Positions 25,478 to 34,035 of a stretch of 37,025 nucleotides of DNA are shown here, piece by piece; positions within the stretch are counted from its first letter, which is position 1, and the number at the start of each line of letters is the position of its first letter. The translations under genes were made by a program, and so were the position numbers. This stretch comes from Putridiphycobacter sp045110285 (GTDB lineage Bacteria; Bacteroidota; Bacteroidia; Flavobacteriales_D; Crocinitomicaceae): NCBI GenBank assembly GCA_045110285.1, contig JBGCGA010000081.1, positions 1 through 37,025 on the forward strand. The letters are read 5' to 3'. The notes below the pieces were generated by a model, which saw only the letters and a list, made by a program, of their open reading frames with translations, was not told the origin of the DNA and searched no databases.

Positions 25478-25882
25478 TTATGCCTTTACTGCAAAAACGT
25501 CATCAAACACGGGATTGTTTTCGCTGTCAAACCTATACACTTGATAAAAGTCTGGTAGATCTGCTTCCGCTTCATGCTTTACTGTCAAGCCTATGCATGT
25601 TTCGTTTTCCCCGTCCTCGGTTAACTTTAAATTAGCTTCAAAAGTTAGCCCGTAAGCATGCATTCTGCTTTCTGCCATCTCCGTCTCACAGTATTTTTTA
25701 AGAGAATCCAACACCTCTCCAATTTGAGGCATTTTTTTTGGGTTAAATTCAAATTCTAAAGGGTGTACATTGCCAATTGTGTCAATAAATGCTCCGAACG
25801 GGTAAAACTCTTTCGTGTCAATCAACAATTCCTGAGCATATTCAAATGAATGATCAATCAATTTCTTAATCTCTTCGTGCAT
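25478..25882 (-). CDS. small acidic protein of unknown function
   Basis: A 134-residue acidic cytosolic protein starting MHEEIKKLIDHSFEYAQELLIDTKEFYPFG. It shows a helix followed by a beta-sheet block (FGAFIDTIGNVHPLEFEF) and a second sheet block (THE-type LTFEANLKL, IGLTVKHEAE, FYQVYRF). No motif or family is recognised with confidence. It has a good promoter upstream and converges on the DUF4836-like gene with 24 nt between stops. Confidence 0.7.
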   Translation of the reverse strand: MHEEIKKLIDHSFEYAQELLIDTKEFYPFGAFIDTIGNVHPLEFEFNPKKMPQIGEVLDSLKKYCETEMAESRMHAYGLTFEANLKLTEDGENETCIGLTVKHEAEADLPDFYQVYRFDSENNPVFDDVFAVKA

Positions 25883-25898
25883 GTGTTCAAAATTTCAT

Positions 25899-25925
25899 CA
25901 AAACTAATGAAAACTAATATAGCAA
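25899..25925 (-). promoter_or_regulatory. promoter for the small acidic protein gene
   Basis: Minus strand TTG (25925-25923), 16-nt spacer, TAGTTTTG (25906-25899), an exact -7 match. The -7 octamer is the second of two tandem TTAGTTTTSAT copies. Confidence 0.45.
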
Positions 25926-25951
25926 TCTTTCATATTCAATAAAATAAATTC

Positions 25952-25959
25952 TAATTTTG
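25952..25959 (+). promoter_or_regulatory. -7 element for the fused E1 gene
   Basis: TAATTTTG is an exact TAnnTTTG match 42 nt before the E1 start codon. No -33 TTG is at the right distance. Confidence 0.4.
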
Positions 25960-26001
25960 AGTTCAAACTAACGCAAGGCGTCAACTATATCAAAATCAAA
26001 T

Positions 26002-27978
26002 ATGACTTTTGACCGAAAAGATTTAACAGACAAAGAATTACTATCGATCTACGAATCAATATTGAAACCAAGGTTAATAGAGGAGAAAATGATGATTTTA
26101 CTCCGTCAAGGCAAAATTTCTAAATGGTTTTCAGGATGGGGCCAAGAGGGGATTTCAGTTGGTTGTACCCTGGGGCTGAATTCAGACGAATATATATTGC
26201 CTATGCACCGAAATTTAGGTGTTTTTACTTGTCGCCATATTCCATTGCATAGACTGTTCGCCCAGTTTCAAGGTAAAATGAAAGGATTTACAAAGGGGAG
26301 AGACCGATCTTTTCATTTCGGTTCAAAGGAGCATCATTTGGTGGGAATGATCTCGCATTTGGGCCCACAGCTTGCTATTGGAGATGGAATTGCACTTGCC
26401 AATAAGCTAAAAAAAGAACAAAAGGTAACCATGGCTTTTACGGGTGATGGAGGGGCAAGTGAAGGAGATTTTCATGAGGCTTTAAATGTGGCAGCCGTGT
26501 GGGAATTGCCAATTATTTTTGTTGTAGAAAATAATCAGTGGGGGCTTTCAACTCCATCCAATGAACAATTTAAATGCGAAAGCTTTGTAGATAAAGGAAT
26601 TGGCTATGGAATGGATGCGTTTCAGGTAGACGGTAATAATGTATTGGAAGTGTTTCATGCAGTAAAAGACATCAGTGAATCATTGCGAGAAAATCCTAGG
26701 CCATTTTTATTAGAATGCGTCAGTTTTAGAATGCGAGGGCACGAAGAAGCCTCAGGTACTAAATATTATCCAGAAGGTTTGCAAGACGAGTGGGCAAAAA
26801 AAGATCCGATTGATAACTATACGCAATACTTAAGGGATATAGAGATTTTAACCGATCTTAAAATCGAAGAAATTAAAGAAGGCATTAGAAATGAGATTCA
26901 GTCAGAACTAGAACTGGCATATAATGAACCAAATGTTGCGGTTTCAACAACTGTTGAAGTCGGAGATATTTATGCGCCTTATCAAGCTGTCATTTTAGCA
27001 GAAGATCATACAAAAACTTCGGAAAAACGCTTCGTAGATGCTATTTCTGATGGATTAAGACAAGCCATGGAGAAACATGATAATTTGGTAATTATGGGGC
27101 AAGACGTGGCTGAATACGGTGGTGTTTTCAAGATAACAGAAGGATTTGTTGAGCAATTTGGCAAAGATAGAGTGCGCAATACGCCTATTTGTGAATCTGC
27201 GATAGTTGGAGCCGCTTTAGGTTTGTCAATCAGTGGAATGAAAGCTGTAATGGAAATGCAATTTGCTGACTTTGTAACGGTTGGGTTCAATCAAATTGTC
27301 AATAACCTGGCAAAGCTTCATTACCGTTGGGGCGAGAATGCAGATGTGGTTATTCGTATGCCTACTGGTGCAGGTAGTGCAGCCGGACCTTTTCATTCGC
27401 AGAGTAATGAGGCATGGTTTACGCATACTCCTGGACTTAAGGTGGTGTATCCAAGTTCTCCAACTGAGGCAAAGGGCCTGCTAGCAGCAGCAATAGAAGA
27501 TCCTAACCCTGTTATGGTTTTTGAACACAAAGGTCTGTACAGAAGCATTAGGGAAGAAGTGCCTGACAATTATTATACTATTGAAATTGGTAAAGCCAAA
27601 ATTGTAAGATCTGGCGATTTAGCTACTGTAGTCACTTATGGGATGGGAGTTCATTGGGCCACCGAAATTGTAGAAAATAAAGGGTTAAATGTAGAAGTCA
27701 TTGACCTTAGAACTTTGTTGCCGTTAGATGTTGAAACCATTTATAAATCAGTCAATAAAACAGGTAGAGCTATAGTTTTACATGAAGATTGTTTGACAGG
27801 GGGTATAGGTGGAGAATTAGTGGCTTTAATTGCGGAGAATTGTTTTGAACATTTAGATGCGCCAATTATGCGTGAGGGAAGTTTAGATACCCCTGTTCCG
27901 TTTGATGGAAATTTAGAACTGAACTTTTTACCAAAAGAAAGGTTTAAAGAGAAATTAATTAATCTATTGGCTTATTGA
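26002..27978 (+). CDS. fused 2-oxoacid dehydrogenase E1 (alpha + beta), branched-chain type
   Basis: A 658-residue single chain joining the E1-alpha (about 1-320) and E1-beta (about 340-658) subunits of a 2-oxoacid dehydrogenase complex; the likely substrates are branched-chain 2-oxoacids. The alpha half has the thiamine-diphosphate motif GDGGASEGD (148-156) ending in VVENN (174-178), and MRGHEEASG. The beta half begins SEKRFVDAISDGLRQAMEKH and shows QDVAEYGGVFKITEGF and the PICESAIVGAALG segment. Such alpha-beta fusions are common in Bacteroidota. No E2 or E3 gene is adjacent, so the partners are encoded elsewhere. Pyruvate or 2-oxoisovalerate specificity is not decided by sequence here; annotations often say 2-oxoisovalerate. 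Confidence 0.92.
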   Translation: MTFDRKDLTDKELLSIYESILKPRLIEEKMMILLRQGKISKWFSGWGQEGISVGCTLGLNSDEYILPMHRNLGVFTCRHIPLHRLFAQFQGKMKGFTKGRDRSFHFGSKEHHLVGMISHLGPQLAIGDGIALANKLKKEQKVTMAFTGDGGASEGDFHEALNVAAVWELPIIFVVENNQWGLSTPSNEQFKCESFVDKGIGYGMDAFQVDGNNVLEVFHAVKDISESLRENPRPFLLECVSFRMRGHEEASGTKYYPEGLQDEWAKKDPIDNYTQYLRDIEILTDLKIEEIKEGIRNEIQSELELAYNEPNVAVSTTVEVGDIYAPYQAVILAEDHTKTSEKRFVDAISDGLRQAMEKHDNLVIMGQDVAEYGGVFKITEGFVEQFGKDRVRNTPICESAIVGAALGLSISGMKAVMEMQFADFVTVGFNQIVNNLAKLHYRWGENADVVIRMPTGAGSAAGPFHSQSNEAWFTHTPGLKVVYPSSPTEAKGLLAAAIEDPNPVMVFEHKGLYRSIREEVPDNYYTIEIGKAKIVRSGDLATVVTYGMGVHWATEIVENKGLNVEVIDLRTLLPLDVETIYKSVNKTGRAIVLHEDCLTGGIGGELVALIAENCFEHLDAPIMREGSLDTPVPFDGNLELNFLPKERFKEKLINLLAY

Positions 27979-28622
27979 AAATTCAAATTAAACTGTTTAG
28001 CGATTCCTTTTTTAGCTGAATGTCCAAGCTTATCTGATTTTAAGGCTTGATGTGCAAGTCTTTTATCAGAAATCAATCCATATATTAATTGATAGGTTTG
28101 GAGAACCGTTAGTTCTTTATCATCCTTAAAAACTAATTTGAGCTGATCGTTGCTGGCAACTGGGCCAGCCTTCAAAACTCTGAAGTAAGCACCTGGAAAA
28201 TTACAATTTATAAACGGCTTGAGTATTTTTTGCGAACCAAATCTAATTCCTAACTTAAAACAAGGTTCACGTGGCTGAGACACTTCAATAATTGCATCCC
28301 CAACTCGGTACTGGGAGCCAATTTTAAGTTCAATTTCATTTAATTGACTTACGGTTAAGTTTTCACCAAAGAATCCATATTCAAATTTTGAATCGGGATA
28401 GAGCTTTTTCCAAAAATCATAAGCTTCTGCACTATATGAATAGCAAGCTTTATCTATGCCTCCATGATATTTTCTGTCAACCACTGAATCGTTTTTGACA
28501 TCTTCAGTTCCTAGATAAATTGAACGATCAACTGGGTATTTAAAAATGCCTGTTAACACAGTTTTACCGCGCCATTCTATGCGTTTTGGTTGACCGAGGT
28601 TTAAGGATTCAATTTTCATCAT
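27972..28622 (-). CDS. MOSC-domain protein (YiiM-like)
   Basis: A 216-residue MOSC protein, the C-terminal domain of Moco sulfurase, found alone in many bacteria as YiiM-type enzymes that bind molybdenum cofactor and reduce N-hydroxylated compounds. The signature DRKYHGGIDKACYSY (49-63) and the conserved Cys121 in QPREPCFKLG are present, and a helical C-terminal extension (LQTYQLIYGLISDKRLAHQAL) matches the YiiM 3-alpha domain. The start is either of two adjacent ATGs. Its end overlaps the converging E1 gene by seven bases. Confidence 0.9.
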   Translation of the reverse strand: MMKIESLNLGQPKRIEWRGKTVLTGIFKYPVDRSIYLGTEDVKNDSVVDRKYHGGIDKACYSYSAEAYDFWKKLYPDSKFEYGFFGENLTVSQLNEIELKIGSQYRVGDAIIEVSQPREPCFKLGIRFGSQKILKPFINCNFPGAYFRVLKAGPVASNDQLKLVFKDDKELTVLQTYQLIYGLISDKRLAHQALKSDKLGHSAKKGIAKQFNLNFQ

Positions 28623-28793
28623 GCACGCCTGTTATTATTGATTGCCAAATCTTTTTGTAAAACATTATCTATGTTAAATTTAAAATTAGTTAAAAAAGAT
28701 AAATTAACTGTCCGTCAGATAGCAATTAATTCAAGCGATTCAACTATATTTAGGCCGATTAAAAATACACTAAACACAAAATAAACGTCAACA

Positions 28794-30077
28794 ATGAGCG
28801 AAACAGCAAAAATTGAATTTGGTGGTCAAAGCATTGACTTACCCGTAGTAACAGGAACTGAAAATGAAAAAGGAATTGATATTTCTGCTTTAAGAGGTGG
28901 AACAGGGTTAGTGACCTTAGATCGTGGTTTTAAGAATACGGGTTCATGTTCAAGTGCTATCACGTTTTTAGATGGTGAAAAAGGTATTTTAAGATACCGT
29001 GGATATTCAATAGAGAGCTTAGCAGATGGGGCTGACTTCCTTGAGGTTGCCTTTCTGTTAATTTTTGGCGAATTACCGAACAAAGATCAATTAGAGAAAT
29101 TCCACAGTGACATTAAAGAACAGTCTCATGTTGACGAAGATGTAAAGAAAATATTAGATGGATTTCCTAAGTCAGCGCATCCAATGGGTGTATTGTCATC
29201 TCTTACAAGTGCTTTAATGGCTTTCAATCCATCATCTGTTAACGTTGAGAGTGAAGAAGACATGTATAAAGCTATTGTTAAAATACTTGGAAAATTCCCA
29301 GTATTGGCTGCTTGGGCTTTAAGAAAGAATAAGGGTTTACCCTTAGATTACGGCGATAATACATTAGGCTACGTAGAGAACATTACAAAAATGATGTTTA
29401 AACTTCCGAATGAAGAGTACAAGGCTAATAAAATAGTGATTGATGCCTTAGATAAGTTGCTAATTCTACATGCCGACCACGAACAAAATTGTTCAACGTC
29501 CACGGTAAGACTGGTAGGGTCTTCTCATGCAGGACTATTTGCTTCGCTATCTGCAGGTATTTGCGCATTGTGGGGTCCTCTTCACGGTGGAGCGAACCAG
29601 GCAGTTATTGAAATGCTAGAAGCCATTAAGGCTGATGGGGGTGATACAAAGAAATATATGGCAAAAGCAAAGGACAAGAACGATCCTTTCAGGCTAATGG
29701 GCTTTGGACACAGAGTTTACAAAAATTTTGATCCAAGAGCAAAAATTATTAAAGTAGCTGCCGAAGAGGTGCTGAGCGACTTAGGTTTAGAGGATGAAAT
29801 TTTAGATATTGCCAAAGGTTTAGCTGCTGAAGCTTTATCTGATCCGTATTTTGTAGATAGAAAGCTGTATCCTAATGTTGACTTCTATTCAGGAATCATA
29901 TACAGAGCATTAGGTATTCCAACTGAAATGTTTACGGTTATGTTCGCCTTAGGTCGATTACCGGGCTGGATTGCCCAGTGGAGAGAAATGAGATTAATGA
30001 AAGAACCAATTGGTCGTCCTCGTCAAATATACACTGGTGCTAATGACAGACCTTTTATTAGTAGCGACAACAGATAA
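28794..30077 (+). CDS. gltA: citrate synthase
   Basis: A 427-residue type II citrate synthase that condenses acetyl-CoA and oxaloacetate at the entry of the TCA cycle. The catalytic triad corresponds to E. coli His264, His305 and Asp362: here His264 (GPLHGGAN), His306 (FGHRVYK) and Asp363 (PNVDFYSG). The N-terminal segment before residue 50 (strand-rich, GGTGLVTLDRGF) is the usual extension of the Gram-negative hexameric, NADH-sensitive form. A strong hairpin terminator follows. The 170-nt gap to MOSC contains only a weak -7-like TATATTTA (28745-28752). Confidence 0.96.
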   Translation: MSETAKIEFGGQSIDLPVVTGTENEKGIDISALRGGTGLVTLDRGFKNTGSCSSAITFLDGEKGILRYRGYSIESLADGADFLEVAFLLIFGELPNKDQLEKFHSDIKEQSHVDEDVKKILDGFPKSAHPMGVLSSLTSALMAFNPSSVNVESEEDMYKAIVKILGKFPVLAAWALRKNKGLPLDYGDNTLGYVENITKMMFKLPNEEYKANKIVIDALDKLLILHADHEQNCSTSTVRLVGSSHAGLFASLSAGICALWGPLHGGANQAVIEMLEAIKADGGDTKKYMAKAKDKNDPFRLMGFGHRVYKNFDPRAKIIKVAAEEVLSDLGLEDEILDIAKGLAAEALSDPYFVDRKLYPNVDFYSGIIYRALGIPTEMFTVMFALGRLPGWIAQWREMRLMKEPIGRPRQIYTGANDRPFISSDNR

Positions 30078-30104
30078 TACACGATTATAGCATAAAGTAT
30101 ATAT

Positions 30105-30135
30105 AGGAGTTTCACAGTATGAAACTCCTTTTTTA
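30105..30135 (+). terminator. intrinsic terminator after gltA
   Basis: Ten-base-pair perfect stem AGGAGTTTCA (30105-30114) with 30120-30129, five-base loop, then six T. Confidence 0.85.
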
Positions 30136-30145
30136 TTTAAAACAT

Positions 30146-30997
30146 ATGATGTACAATAAATTAATTATTGCGATTTGCTCATTATTATTGGTGTGTTGCT
30201 CTACAGAAGTAGCGCCAGTTAAAAACGCTGATAGTACTGATACTTTGGAAAAAAATTATCAAGTTCATTATGAATGGGAAGATGATTTTGAAGAGCAGGA
30301 TAAAATAAAACTTCAAACTTGGATAGAAGAAATTAGTGAAGTGACGCAAAGCACCATTGGAACCTACCAATTTGATGTCTATTATCATTTCCATCAATCT
30401 AAAGGAAATGAACCAGTACCTTATGCTCATACATCTCGTCAAACCAACCACCAAGCTGTTCATTTTTATGTAAATCCCAAGTTTTCACTTCCAGAATTTA
30501 TGGCTGACTGGACTGCGCAGCATGAAATAAGCCATTTGTCTCTTCCTTTTGTGGGAAAAAAGAACATGTGGTTTTCGGAGGGCTATGCAACCTATATGAG
30601 TCGGCAAATTATGATCAATCAAGGGATTTACACTGCTCTAGAATTTGACTCTATTTATTATCACAGAATAAAAGGGGATAAGTACATCAGTGCTTTGGAC
30701 AGCTTTACAATTCCAAAGGTTTGTCAGAAATTAAAATCAAACCACAACTATCCGTCTATATACTACGCGGGAAGCAGCTATTTTTACATTGCTAATCAGC
30801 AATTGAAAAAGAATCATCAAACTAGTTTAATGGATGTTATAAAGAAATACCAGGTCACCAAAAGACTTAAAGATAAGGGGTTAAAAGATGTATTGAAGTC
30901 TTTGGATGATGTGATAGGGGATAGAACATTTACTGATCTTTATTCTGATTTCGAAAATAATTCAACGTATGAAGTGTTAAATATGATGCAATTATAA
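30146..30997 (+). CDS. putative HExxH zinc metallopeptidase lipoprotein
   Basis: A 283-residue protein: signal ending in LLLVCC, so a lipoprotein. The central segment has HEISH (His126, Glu127, His130) and then WFSEGYATY with Glu145, the W-x-x-E-G-x-A-x-Y pattern of gluzincin peptidases such as the Peptidase_MA_2 group; spacing from the second His to the Glu is 14 residues. It is most likely a zinc peptidase facing the periplasm or surface. An upstream in-frame ATG (30119) lies in the loop of the gltA terminator, so the start at 30146 (or the adjacent ATG at 30149), after the T-run, is preferred. Substrate unknown. Confidence 0.8.
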   Translation: MMYNKLIIAICSLLLVCCSTEVAPVKNADSTDTLEKNYQVHYEWEDDFEEQDKIKLQTWIEEISEVTQSTIGTYQFDVYYHFHQSKGNEPVPYAHTSRQTNHQAVHFYVNPKFSLPEFMADWTAQHEISHLSLPFVGKKNMWFSEGYATYMSRQIMINQGIYTALEFDSIYYHRIKGDKYISALDSFTIPKVCQKLKSNHNYPSIYYAGSSYFYIANQQLKKNHQTSLMDVIKKYQVTKRLKDKGLKDVLKSLDDVIGDRTFTDLYSDFENNSTYEVLNMMQL

Positions 30998-30999
30998 CA

Positions 31000-31036
31000 G
31001 AAAACCCCTGTTAATATGGAACTAACAGGGGTTTTC
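31000..31036. terminator. bidirectional terminator, 14-bp stem
   Basis: GAAAACCCCTGTTA (31000-31013) pairs perfectly with 31023-31036 around a nine-base loop, between two converging genes. The T-run is short (TTTT) in each direction, so its strength depends on the GC core. Confidence 0.7.
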
Positions 31037-31052
31037 ATTCTTAAAAAATCAA

Positions 31053-31466
31053 CTATAATTTTTCTAATTTAATTGTTCCAGTTATATCATCATCAATATA
31101 ACTCAATTCTAAATTAGATTTATCAAGCGTTACAATTGTGTAAAGTTCTAAATCTCCATCATCATCAATAACTTGAAGTTTTTCACCGTCATCAGTAACT
31201 CTGTATTGATCAGAATTAGTAGCTGTTTCTCCATTTCCTGTAAGAATGCTAATAAAAGTGCAGTATGTGTCAGTCTTTAGTTTACAATTAGAAAACTGTA
31301 ATTCATAACCCAAGCCAGCAGCTATATAATCAACAGATACAGCGCCACTTGATTCTGTCCAGCTAGTTGCTTTCCAATCACCATCCAAGGTTTTAACTGC
31401 CTTTTGGTTTTTATTACAGGCCACAAGCGTTAAGCCGACAAAAGCAATAAATAATAATTTCTTCAT
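31053..31466 (-). CDS. small lipocalin-like lipoprotein
   Basis: A 137-residue lipoprotein (lipobox LVAC, Cys17). The mature part starts LDGDWKATSW, the Trp-containing first strand typical of Bacteroidota lipocalin-like small proteins, followed by alternating strands, one of which holds a Cys pair (SNCKLKTDTYC), and ends DDITGTIKLEKL. Lipocalin-like folds bind small hydrophobic molecules, but no ligand is suggested by the sequence. The converging gene is the HExxH lipoprotein. Confidence 0.75.
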   Translation of the reverse strand: MKKLLFIAFVGLTLVACNKNQKAVKTLDGDWKATSWTESSGAVSVDYIAAGLGYELQFSNCKLKTDTYCTFISILTGNGETATNSDQYRVTDDGEKLQVIDDDGDLELYTIVTLDKSNLELSYIDDDITGTIKLEKL

Positions 31467-31491
31467 AATTTTTCTGATTTAATTTGCTTCT

Positions 31492-31499
31492 CAAAAGTA
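31492..31499 (-). promoter_or_regulatory. -7 element for the lipocalin-like gene
   Basis: Minus strand TACTTTTG is an exact TAnnTTTG match, 25 nt before the start codon. A 13-nt palindrome AAATCAATGATTT lies upstream at 31526-31538 and could be an operator; otherwise the 144-nt gap holds nothing else identified. Confidence 0.4.
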
Positions 31500-31610
31500 C
31501 TAAATGATTTTTAATAAAAAAACCTAAATCAATGATTTGATGTACTCTTAATTTAAGGAAGGTGTTAATCTTACTAACAACTATTCACGTCATTTTATCA
31601 ACTTACTCAT

Positions 31611-32075
31611 TTAATCTATCAGGTCGGAATAATCGAATTGTAAATCAGGATGAAGTTGCGATAGTGCTTTCTGAGCCAATTCTCTTTGCTTATTGTAGAT
31701 GTTTACTAAAACTGTATTGTGTTTGATTGAGGGTCGTAGTTTTAGCATTTCATTAGTAAAATGTAGCAATAGTTCTACTTCTGTTTGTTTCTGTTTCGAA
31801 AATCGAATATACTTTTTAGTTAACCTTAGAATTTTTCTAACCGATTTTTTAACGAAATAATAGGAGTCTACATTAATTTCTTGAAACCAAATACTGATTT
31901 CAGTTTGGACTTTTTCGATAAATTCTCTTTCATTATCTGCCTCAAAAAGCAAATAGGTCAAATACTCTTTTGATTCTTTTTTAAACCGTGCTAGTTTAAG
32001 ACAGAGTTCTTGAAGCTCTTCGGGAGATTGATGTTTTAAATCTTTTTTTATTTCGGAAATTGAAGCAGTTTTCAT
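31611..32075 (-). CDS. helical protein of unknown function, conserved-looking in Bacteroidota
   Basis: A 154-residue, Lys/Glu/Leu-rich, almost all-helical protein starting MKTASISEIKKDLKHQSPEELQ. The HQSPEELQELCLKLARFKKESKEYLTYLLFE segment and the ILRLTKKYIRFSKQKQTEVELLLHF segment look conserved by my memory of Bacteroidota hypotheticals, but no function is known. The start chosen lies one nt after the GNAT stop; a longer reading frame from 32138 would overlap that gene by 62 nt and adds an unconserved tail. Probably co-transcribed with the GNAT gene. Confidence 0.75.
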   Translation of the reverse strand: MKTASISEIKKDLKHQSPEELQELCLKLARFKKESKEYLTYLLFEADNEREFIEKVQTEISIWFQEINVDSYYFVKKSVRKILRLTKKYIRFSKQKQTEVELLLHFTNEMLKLRPSIKHNTVLVNIYNKQRELAQKALSQLHPDLQFDYSDLID

Positions 32076-32076
32076 T

Positions 32077-32562
32077 TTATAGTTGTTTATGCAGCCAAAT
32101 ATTACATCCAAAATGCCCTGAATTACCAAGTGGAGCATTTAATGCTTTAAATCCAAGTTTCTGATATAGGCCAACTGCGGTGTTGAATTTTGGAATACTT
32201 TCAATATAAAGTTGGTTGTAATTTAAAGCTATTGCTTTTTCCTCACAAGCTTTATACAAGAGCTTGCCAAATCCTTTTCCTCGTCCTTTATTAGAAAGGT
32301 AAAACTTGACTATTTCGGTACAGCCCTGTGGTAAGCCTTCAGTAGGGAAAATTCCACAACAGCCTAGAATTTCATTATCAACTTCTGCAACGTATAATAC
32401 AGAGTTTGTTGTTCGAAAAAGTTCAAATAAATTATCAGTTGTTGGATCTGAGTATACCGTTCCTTCCTTTGGCGCATCATATTCTAAAAACACAGTTCTA
32501 ATAACAGTTGCTAAAATAATATTGTCAGTTTCGGAAATAGGCCGGATGATGATATTGCTCAT
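32077..32562 (-). CDS. GNAT-family N-acetyltransferase
   Basis: A 161-residue GNAT enzyme. It has the N-terminal strand IIIRPISETDN, the V-E-V-D substrate strand, acetyl-CoA-binding loop NKGRGKGFGKLL (about 92-103) and the C-terminal YQKLGFKAL. The start at the second ATG (MSNIIIRPI) is preferred to the ATG at 32592, whose ten extra residues are unlike the family. The substrate is unknown. The helical protein gene follows within one nucleotide. Confidence 0.85.
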   Translation of the reverse strand: MSNIIIRPISETDNIILATVIRTVFLEYDAPKEGTVYSDPTTDNLFELFRTTNSVLYVAEVDNEILGCCGIFPTEGLPQGCTEIVKFYLSNKGRGKGFGKLLYKACEEKAIALNYNQLYIESIPKFNTAVGLYQKLGFKALNAPLGNSGHFGCNIWLHKQL

Positions 32563-32631
32563 TGTATTGTAAAGATAATATTTGAAATTCAACTTGTAAA
32601 TGAGAATAACTACTATTCTGCAATAGTTTAA

Positions 32632-32639
32632 TATCTTCG
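32632..32639 (+). promoter_or_regulatory. -7 element for the outer membrane protein gene
   Basis: TATCTTCG (TAnnTTCG) ends seven bases before the first candidate start codon; no TTG lies at -33. If it is active, the start at 32656 would be a better fit than that at 32647. Confidence 0.35.
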
Positions 32640-32646
32640 CATTAAA

Positions 32647-33537
32647 ATGATTGTGATGAAGTATGTTTTTGTAGTAATCTTATTATTTACAATGAGTTCT
32701 ATTTTTGGTCAAACCGATTCCGTAGTGACTGAAACGTATGACCTTATTTATATGAGAGATGGCACGGTTTTAAAAGGACAAATTATTTCTTTTGATCCTT
32801 CTGACGGCGATATTACTTTAGTTGCTACTGATGGTAGAAAGTACTTTTTAACATCAAAGGATTATAGTTCTTTTAAAGAGGATATTCCAGCAAAAAAGAA
32901 AAAAAGAGATCAAGCTCATTTTATTGTGAACGAGCGTAAAGAAAATCAGTATGAATTAAGTGTTGGGTTTACAGCACCTGCTTATTTCATTAGCGGTGAG
33001 AACACTCTTGATACAGACACTCATAGGGCTTTTGACAGAAGTTATATCCCAGTTTGCATTAGTGCAGGCTTTGGAAAATACATTGATAGAAAACATTTTA
33101 TAGGTATTGGAATTGATTTTGACATGATGTCCTCAGTTAAATCATTTTATTCGGTTAATTTAAGGTATGCTCATCAGTATGATGCCTATAAAAAGAACGT
33201 ATCCTTATACTTACCGATAGAACTAACTTTCAACCATTTCAGAAATAAAATGCCATTCCAATTGAATGAAACGGATACTTCATATTTTTCTGATGGAACT
33301 GTATCTGGTTATTCTTTTCCTAAACAAGTAAGTTATGACGTTTCGTACAATGCTCTTGGGCTAAGTATAGGACAAGGGTTCGGTTTTATTTTGAGTAATA
33401 AAAACTCCATTTCATTTGAAATAGCTTTATTTAGATACTTTGGATTAGGTGCTAATTACTTTAATTTAGAAGGAACAGAACCATCATACGATTATTCAGC
33501 GCAAGGATTTAAAATGGCTTTGCGGTATAATTTTTAA
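32647..33537 (+). CDS. outer membrane beta-barrel protein of unknown function
   Basis: A 296-residue secreted protein: signal peptide ending in SSIFGQ, then a short beta-rich module YDLIYMRDGTVLKGQIISF... ATDGRKYFL (about 30-75), a Lys-rich linker (KKKKRDQ), and from about 95 a series of amphipathic strands with YELSVGFTAPAYF, YIPVCISAGFGKYI, HFIGIGIDFD, ALGLSIGQGFGFIL, and the terminal KMALRYNF. Ending in Phe is the outer-membrane barrel assembly signal. The start may be 32656 (MKYVFVV), which looks more like a signal peptide start. No specific function is seen. Confidence 0.8.
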   Translation: MIVMKYVFVVILLFTMSSIFGQTDSVVTETYDLIYMRDGTVLKGQIISFDPSDGDITLVATDGRKYFLTSKDYSSFKEDIPAKKKKRDQAHFIVNERKENQYELSVGFTAPAYFISGENTLDTDTHRAFDRSYIPVCISAGFGKYIDRKHFIGIGIDFDMMSSVKSFYSVNLRYAHQYDAYKKNVSLYLPIELTFNHFRNKMPFQLNETDTSYFSDGTVSGYSFPKQVSYDVSYNALGLSIGQGFGFILSNKNSISFEIALFRYFGLGANYFNLEGTEPSYDYSAQGFKMALRYNF

Positions 33538-33554
33538 TGGCTTTAAAGTTTTAA

Positions 33555-34004
33555 TCACAATGAGTTTATCCATTTTCCATATGAAATAACTCCCAGTTCA
33601 GGTCGACTGGGACCATTCAAACGTCCAATAAATTCAAGTGCATGCCCATCAGGGTCTTTAAAATATATAGCTACCGCTGGTACCCAAGCAAAAACCATTG
33701 GTATGTCAGAGCCATCTTTAAAAAAGTTGTAGCCTTTTAACCCTTTAGATTTAAGGAAATCTGCAGCTTCATGCAAAACATACTCTGGAGAAGTTTCAAA
33801 AGCAAAGTGAGAAGGAACTACTTCTTTTTCTGGTTTTTCCCACAAACCTAGCATAGATTGTTTTGGTTCGCCAATCCAAAAAAATGCAACTTTTCTGTCA
33901 GGTTCTGTATGAGCCAGCTCTAAACCAAGAATTTGCGTATAAAAATTTATTGACAAATGTAAATCAGTTACATAGAGATGTGTTTCATATAATCCTTTTA
34001 TCAT
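33555..34004 (-). CDS. VOC-family (glyoxalase/fosfomycin-resistance-like) protein
   Basis: A 149-residue cytosolic single-domain-pair VOC protein with two paired beta-alpha-beta-beta-beta modules. The metal-ligand positions of the glyoxalase/FosA group are present: His9 (YETHLYVTD), His66 (PSHFAFE) and Glu124 (HALEFIG), so a metal-dependent lyase or transferase activity is plausible. The substrate cannot be assigned. It is 31 nt downstream of acsA on the same strand, so possibly co-transcribed with it. Confidence 0.85.
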   Translation of the reverse strand: MIKGLYETHLYVTDLHLSINFYTQILGLELAHTEPDRKVAFFWIGEPKQSMLGLWEKPEKEVVPSHFAFETSPEYVLHEAADFLKSKGLKGYNFFKDGSDIPMVFAWVPAVAIYFKDPDGHALEFIGRLNGPSRPELGVISYGKWINSL

Positions 34005-34035
34005 AGGTTTAAATTAAAGTGAAATTAGTTACTAC

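Noticed and set aside
30119..30145. ATG at 30119 as start of the HExxH lipoprotein
   Set aside because: It lies in the loop of the gltA terminator, and the signal sequence is more natural from 30146.
32076..32138. longer start of the helical unknown protein at 32138
   Set aside because: It would overlap the GNAT gene by 62 nt, while MKTASISEIKK follows the GNAT stop by one base.
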